Below are positions 60,129 through 64,000 of a stretch of 64,000 nucleotides of DNA, piece after piece. A model generated the notes under the pieces. The model saw only the letters and a list, made by a program, of their open reading frames with translations. It ran no database searches and was not told the origin of the DNA. The position numbers were made by a program, and so were the translations under genes. The DNA is from Amycolatopsis suaedae. Its GTDB lineage: Bacteria; Actinomycetota; Actinomycetes; Mycobacteriales; Pseudonocardiaceae. Numbering within the stretch: the first letter of the stretch is position 1; each line of letters begins with the position of its first letter. Where the stretch lies: contig NZ_SFCC01000006.1 of NCBI RefSeq assembly GCF_004214935.1, positions 124,001 through 188,000 of the forward strand, written 5' to 3'.

Positions 60129-60404
60129 GTGCGTGAGATGACAGCGACCGAGGCAAGCCGGAACTTCCGGCGGGTGCTGAACCTGGTCGAGGCCGGTGAG
60201 TCCGTGGCGCTGACCCGCTATGGCGAGACCATCGCCACCATCGTCCCCACGCCACGGTCGAACGCCGACGCGGTGCGGTCCATGCTCGACGACTGGCATG
60301 CCAGTCCGGAGGCCGCCGCGATCGATGACGAATTTGCCGAGCGTGTCGCAGCCGTGCGTGCCAAGGACTCGGCCGAACTGGACCGGGACCCGTGGCTCGA
60401 CTGA
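60129..60404 (+). CDS. vapB: Antitoxin, Phd/YefM family (VapB)
   Basis: A 91-residue antitoxin: EMTATEASRNFRRVLNLVEA and VALTRYGETIATIVPTPRSN form the Phd/YefM DNA-binding N-terminus; the C-terminal half is flexible and toxin-binding. GTG 60129 or the in-frame ATG 60138. It overlaps the toxin gene by 13 bp. Confidence 0.88.
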   Translation: MREMTATEASRNFRRVLNLVEAGESVALTRYGETIATIVPTPRSNADAVRSMLDDWHASPEAAAIDDEFAERVAAVRAKDSAELDRDPWLD

Positions 60405-60817
60405 TCCTCGACACGGGGGTCGTGATCTGCGCGGCTCGAGGCCTGCTCGACACGGACAGCACCATGCCGCCGGGTAGCGATCTGGCGGTGCCGGCGGTGG
60501 CGGTCGCCGAGTACCTCGCGGGTGTCCTGGCTGATGAGGACGGGAGCCGGTCTGCCGCACAGCGGGGATTCCTGGAGCGGTTCCTGGGCGTCGTGCCGGT
60601 GTGCGACTACGACCGTGAGGTCGCGGCCCACCATGCCGAACTTCTCGCGTACACGCGCGAGACCGGACAGCACCGTGGTGCCCTGGATCTGATCGTCGCC
60701 GCGACCGCCCGGGCGACCGGTCGCGTCCTTGTCACCACCGACGAAAAAGCCCGGTTCGGCGAGTTGCCCGGTGTGGTGGCCAGCGTCGCCAGCGTCAATC
60801 GCGCTCGCCGACGCTGA
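60392..60817 (+). CDS. vapC: PIN-domain toxin (VapC)
   Basis: A 141-residue PIN nuclease with the four acidic active-site positions: Asp in ARLILDTGVVICAA, Glu in AVAEYLAG, Asp in HRGALDLIVAATARATG and Asp in VLVTTDEKARFGEL. It cleaves RNA (usually tRNA or rRNA) when freed from VapB. GTG 60392 overlaps the antitoxin. Confidence 0.9.
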   Translation: MARLILDTGVVICAARGLLDTDSTMPPGSDLAVPAVAVAEYLAGVLADEDGSRSAAQRGFLERFLGVVPVCDYDREVAAHHAELLAYTRETGQHRGALDLIVAATARATGRVLVTTDEKARFGELPGVVASVASVNRARRR

Positions 60818-60829
60818 CCACCTGGAGGC

Positions 60830-62671
60830 CTAGGCCGGGTACAGCTGCGTCGTCGGGATGACCTGCTCCGGCGTGTTCGGGCTGGACCACAGGAGTTTCG
60901 CCACCGCCTCGTTGGACTCCTTGCGGAAGTCCAGCCGGATCTTGTGCCGTTTCCCGGCCTGCAGGTCCACCGCGACCGACGACAGCAGCGGGCCGTGGTC
61001 CTGCCAGTTGTCCACCACCAGCTTGTCGTCCACCCACAGCCGGACGGTGTTCGACGTCAGCGTCGTCAGCGTGTACCGCTCGCTGAACCGCGGCTGCACG
61101 AAACCGGTCCAGCGCCCGGAAAAGCCGGAGTACAGGATCGTCGGATCGGGCGAGCCCTGGTACTTCCAGTTGTAGTTCACCAGCGGGTCGGTACGGGTGA
61201 CGGTCGGCGTCCCGCCGGGTTTGCGGTTGGCCCAGAACTCCGCCTTGAGCCCGGTCCCCGTGCCGATCGCGGCCGGTGCGGGCGGCGCGACACCGATGGC
61301 GATCACCGTGGCGATGTCGTTGGTCGGGGCGCCGGACGGAGTCAGCGTCACCGTGTCACCGGACCGGCTCACCGCGACGCGCTGCGTGCTGCCGAGCACC
61401 CGCGCGCTACGGACGTCGAAGCCCGACAACGCCTTCAGCGTCAGCGAGCCACCAGCGCCCGGCCAGCGGTAGACCGAGGCGTACAGCGTGTCGCCCTTCC
61501 TGCTGACGCTGCCCCAGTCCGGCTCGGCCACGATGCCCGGCGTACCCGCGCCGTGGACGGCATCGGCCTGCCGGTTCCGCACGAGCCAGGATCCCATGGC
61601 ACGCAAGCGATCCACGGACTCCGCCGGAATCCTGCCGCGCGCGTCCGGGCCGACGTTGAGCAGGTAGTTGCCGCCGCGGCCGGCGATCGAGATCAGGTTG
61701 CGGGTCAGGTCGGCAGGCGACTTCCACCGGTTGTCCCACTTCGCGTACCCCCAGCTGCCGTTGAGCGTCATGCACGACTCCCACAGCTGCCCGGAAACCG
61801 GCTCCGCCGGAATGGTCTGCTCCGGCGTACCGGTGTCGCCGTCGACCAGCCTGCGCTTGCCGACGCGGTTGTTCACCACGATCTTCGGGTCCAGCGTACG
61901 GACGTAGGCCTCCAGCGCCTCGCCGTCCTGGGTCAGCCACGGGTTGCTGGGCCGGTCGGTGCTCCACTCGCCGTCGAACCAGAACACCGACGGCTGGTAG
62001 TTGTCCACGAGTTCCTTGAGCTGGGCGTACATCCGCTCCTTGTAGCGGCCGAACGTCGACGGGTGGACGGCGTCGGGGTCATTCCAGTCCCAGATCGAGT
62101 AGTAGAAGCCCAGCTTGATGCCGTGCCGCTCGGTGGCGGCCTTCAGCTCGGCGAGGATGTCGCGGTTCTTGTCGAACGACGAGTGGTCGCGCAGGTTCCA
62201 CCGGTTGACCTTGGTCGGCCAGAGCGCGTAGCCGTCGTGGTGCTTCGACGTGATCACGATGTAGCGCTGGCCTGCCTCCTTTGCCGTGCGTGCGATGGCC
62301 TCGGCGTCGAACTCGGCCGGGTTGAACTCTGCGGCGAACCGCTCGTACTCCGCCTGCGGAATCCGGCACTGCCGCTTGATCCACTCCGCGTCGCGGCAGA
62401 CGGTGCCGTCTGGTCTGGTGTATTCACCCTCCAGGTGTGAATACACGCCGAAGTGGATGAACATCCCGAACCGGTCCTCACGCCACGCGCGGGTGCGCTC
62501 GGACGTCAGCGGATCGTCGATCGCGTGGTTGGTTCCCGGACCCGACGCCGGCGGGCTCGCCTGCGCCACAGTCGTCGGATGTGTCGGCTGCCCGGTATCG
62601 GTCAGCAGGCCGACAACGAGCGCGGTCGCGGCCGCGGAAATCAGCGCCGTGCGCCAGGTCTGCCAGGACAT
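60830..62671 (-). CDS. Secreted GH29 alpha-L-fucosidase with PA14 domain
   Basis: A 613-residue glycosidase. Signal peptide (TALISAAATALVVGLLTDTG). GH29 catalytic barrel at about 57-370 with EDRFGMFIHFGVYSHLEGEY, TSKHHDGYALWPTK and nucleophile Asp233 in SVFWFDGEWSTDRP, then a beta-sandwich and a C-terminal PA14 domain (about 483-612, LKAEFWANRKPGGTPTVTRT, NYNWKYQGSPDPTILYSGFS, RLWVDDKLVVDNWQDHG). It releases alpha-L-fucose from extracellular glycans. ATG 62671. Confidence 0.93.
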   Translation of the reverse strand: MSWQTWRTALISAAATALVVGLLTDTGQPTHPTTVAQASPPASGPGTNHAIDDPLTSERTRAWREDRFGMFIHFGVYSHLEGEYTRPDGTVCRDAEWIKRQCRIPQAEYERFAAEFNPAEFDAEAIARTAKEAGQRYIVITSKHHDGYALWPTKVNRWNLRDHSSFDKNRDILAELKAATERHGIKLGFYYSIWDWNDPDAVHPSTFGRYKERMYAQLKELVDNYQPSVFWFDGEWSTDRPSNPWLTQDGEALEAYVRTLDPKIVVNNRVGKRRLVDGDTGTPEQTIPAEPVSGQLWESCMTLNGSWGYAKWDNRWKSPADLTRNLISIAGRGGNYLLNVGPDARGRIPAESVDRLRAMGSWLVRNRQADAVHGAGTPGIVAEPDWGSVSRKGDTLYASVYRWPGAGGSLTLKALSGFDVRSARVLGSTQRVAVSRSGDTVTLTPSGAPTNDIATVIAIGVAPPAPAAIGTGTGLKAEFWANRKPGGTPTVTRTDPLVNYNWKYQGSPDPTILYSGFSGRWTGFVQPRFSERYTLTTLTSNTVRLWVDDKLVVDNWQDHGPLLSSVAVDLQAGKRHKIRLDFRKESNEAVAKLLWSSPNTPEQVIPTTQLYPA

Positions 62672-62726
62672 GGAACAGCACGCTAAGACAGCGATAGGTC
62701 AGATGTATACCGCCGACCGTGGTAGG

Positions 62727-63500
62727 TCAGACAGGGCGGACCGGGAGCAGATCGGGCTGTTTCGGCAGGAAACCGTCGCCGGGCGAGCGGCCGATCAGCC
62801 GATTGCGCACGCGCGAGATCGCCACCGGTCGGACCTCTCGCCACAACCATGCCGCGTGCCCACGCACGCCGGGCTGGGGCGGCGGACCGGGCAGCGGTTC
62901 CAGCCAGGACGGCTGCGTGCTGACCCCGAGCACGGTGAGCAGGTGTGCCGCGAGCCGCCGGTGCCCATGGTGGGACAGGTGCAGCCGGTCGCGGCCGAAG
63001 TACCGCAGGTCGTGCACGGCCGGGTCCGGGCCGATGTCGACCAGCAGCGCGCCGTAGTGCTCGGCTGCGGCGGTGATCGCCTCGTTGAGGACGGTGATCC
63101 GCGGCCCCAGCCGCCTGCCGAGCGGCATGCGGCGGGAGATGTCGCTCAGCGTGAACACCGCGACCGTCGGCGCGATCTCGGTGGCCCCGCCGACGGCGGT
63201 GTCGACCCGGCGGCGGATCTCGTCGTCGCTCCAGCCGCCGGACATCACGTCGTTTCCGCCGCCGAACAGTGCGATGAAGTCCGGCCGCAAGCGTTTGGCA
63301 ACCGGCATCTGTTCGGCGACGATCTGGTCCAGCCTGCGCCCGCGAACGGCCAGGTTCGCGTACCGGAGGCCGGGCTGCTCGTCGGCGAGCCGCTCCGCGA
63401 CGAGGTCCGCCCAGCCGCGGTAGCGGGACCCGTCCGGGTAGGGGTCGTCCAGGCCCTCGGCGCAGCTGTCGCCAAGGGTCACGAACCGTTCGAAGGGCAT
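62727..63500 (-). CDS. SGNH/GDSL-family hydrolase
   Basis: A 257-residue SGNH hydrolase: block I FVTLGDSCAEGLDDP (Ser nucleophile in GDS), block II Gly in ANLAVRGRRLDQI, block III ALFGGGNDVMSGG and block V DRLHLSHHGHRRLAAH (Asp, His). Acts on esters, perhaps acylated sugars; no signal peptide visible, so it is cytoplasmic. Probably its own transcription unit. Confidence 0.9.
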   Translation of the reverse strand: MPFERFVTLGDSCAEGLDDPYPDGSRYRGWADLVAERLADEQPGLRYANLAVRGRRLDQIVAEQMPVAKRLRPDFIALFGGGNDVMSGGWSDDEIRRRVDTAVGGATEIAPTVAVFTLSDISRRMPLGRRLGPRITVLNEAITAAAEHYGALLVDIGPDPAVHDLRYFGRDRLHLSHHGHRRLAAHLLTVLGVSTQPSWLEPLPGPPPQPGVRGHAAWLWREVRPVAISRVRNRLIGRSPGDGFLPKQPDLLPVRPV

Positions 63501-63549
63501 TCGGTACTCCGCAATCCGCCGTTAACCAGACGGACAGGGTACCGGCAAC

Positions 63550-64000
63550 TCAGAGACGGCCGCGGTGGGCGAGCAGGACAGCCCGTCGCGGGTCGTCGGC
63601 GGGCAGCCGTTCCAGCAGCGCGTCGATCACCTCGAGATCGTCGGCGCCGCAGGAGGTCTCCCAGAACGTCCACAGCGGCTCGGCGCCGTCGCCGTCCAGC
63701 ACGACCCGCCGCGACAGCGCGGTCAGCGACTCCCGCTCCTCCCGCACGGCCGGCGACTCGGACGCGGGCAGCAGCGGACCGCCGAACGCCGCCGCCACCC
63801 CGGCGGCCGACCCGGACCGCACCGCCGCCCTGGCCCGCAGGAAGTCCGCGTCGACCGTCGCGGCCAGCCGGTACGGCCGGGTGCGCACCACCGCGGAGCC
63901 GAGCTGGCCACGCAGCCGGTGGATCTCCGCCCGCACGGTCACCGGGTTGCCCGCGTCGCCGTAGAGCAGGAACGCCAGCTGATCCGAGCGCAGCCCCTGC
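63550..64000 (-). CDS. GAF/HTH-type regulator, 3' end only
   Basis: The frame remains open at the window edge; the visible 150 residues are the C-terminal part of an actinobacterial regulator with QLAFLLYGDAGNPVTVRAEI followed by HRLRGQLGSAVVRTRPYRLA (winged-helix-like), then FGGPLLPASESPAVREERES and LSRRVVLDG. In homologues a GAF domain precedes this region, but it is out of view here. Function is probably transcriptional control. Confidence 0.65.
   Translation of the reverse strand, partial: QGLRSDQLAFLLYGDAGNPVTVRAEIHRLRGQLGSAVVRTRPYRLAATVDADFLRARAAVRSGSAAGVAAAFGGPLLPASESPAVREERESLTALSRRVVLDGDGAEPLWTFWETSCGADDLEVIDALLERLPADDPRRAVLLAHRGRL

Overview
This 64 kb window is chromosomal DNA of a high-GC actinobacterium. 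Pseudonocardiales (Amycolatopsis, Kibdelosporangium or Lentzea-like) is the best guess, because the mprA-mprB-htrA-moaB-mscL-ruc-galU-moeA-rimJ-sepX block of mycobacteria is preserved here with lineage-specific insertions. GTG starts, ATGA/GTGA stop-start overlaps and strong third-position GC are seen throughout, apart from one visibly AT-richer island.

Layout. (1) 1-6.9 kb: end of a vWA-domain protein, an unknown gene, a MazG-like pyrophosphohydrolase convergent with a PD-(D/E)XK/DUF2075 helicase, then an AT-rich island. The island carries a superfamily-I (UvrD-like) helicase translationally coupled to a DarT-family (DUF4433) ADP-ribosyltransferase, and ends at a tRNA-Arg(CCT) with a partial copy of the tRNA 3' end. 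This looks like a small defence island. (2) 7-13.9 kb: orphan LuxR-type response regulator, TRIC-family channel, MprA/MprB two-component system, DeoR regulator plus galT, HtrA protease. (3) 13.9-21.6 kb: a five-gene overlapping minus-strand operon (GT2, DUF2064, methyltransferase, cytochrome b561/molybdopterin oxidoreductase, membrane protein), a divergent GT-C-like membrane protein with a second two-component system, and an NDP-sugar epimerase: an uncharacterised envelope or glycoconjugate locus. (4) 21.7-28.9 kb: moaB, a 55-aa small gene, mscL, SAF-domain protein, CIRCE-controlled Ruc-like chaperone, VOC protein, 5-formyl-THF cyclo-ligase, galU, a MoeA/Glp paralogue, RimJ-like acetyltransferase and SepX/GlpR.

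(5) 28.99-39.09 kb: a complete pSAM2-type actinomycete integrative and conjugative element (AICE) inserted in the 3' end of tRNA-Ala(CGC). It is bounded by a perfect 44-bp direct repeat and carries int, xis, repSA, a membrane (spd-like) protein, a GIY-YIG protein, a short FtsK-type Tra ATPase, a separate four-helix membrane protein, a Pra-like gene, an HTH/TPR regulator and a NUDIX hydrolase. A hairpin-rich non-coding zone lies next to attR. (6) 39.2-64 kb: accessory chromosome. It holds AraC, MocR, TetR, HxlR, WYL and LysR regulators beside single enzyme genes (several with clear palindromic operators), a glycolate/D-lactate oxidase, and a zinc-independent ribosomal protein bL36 paralogue with a Zur-like box. 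It also holds a secreted repeat-rich polymorphic toxin with a SMI1/KNR4-like immunity gene, a frameshifted DUF4328 gene, a VapBC module, a secreted GH29 fucosidase with PA14 domain, an SGNH hydrolase and the end of a GAF/HTH-type regulator.

The most interesting candidates for undescribed biology are the helicase-DarT pair without a DarG macrodomain partner, the secreted [14 protein letters not shown] toxin with its immunity gene, the operator and hairpin structures of the AICE, and the glycosyltransferase/molybdoenzyme/two-component locus inserted in the mprAB-mscL block.
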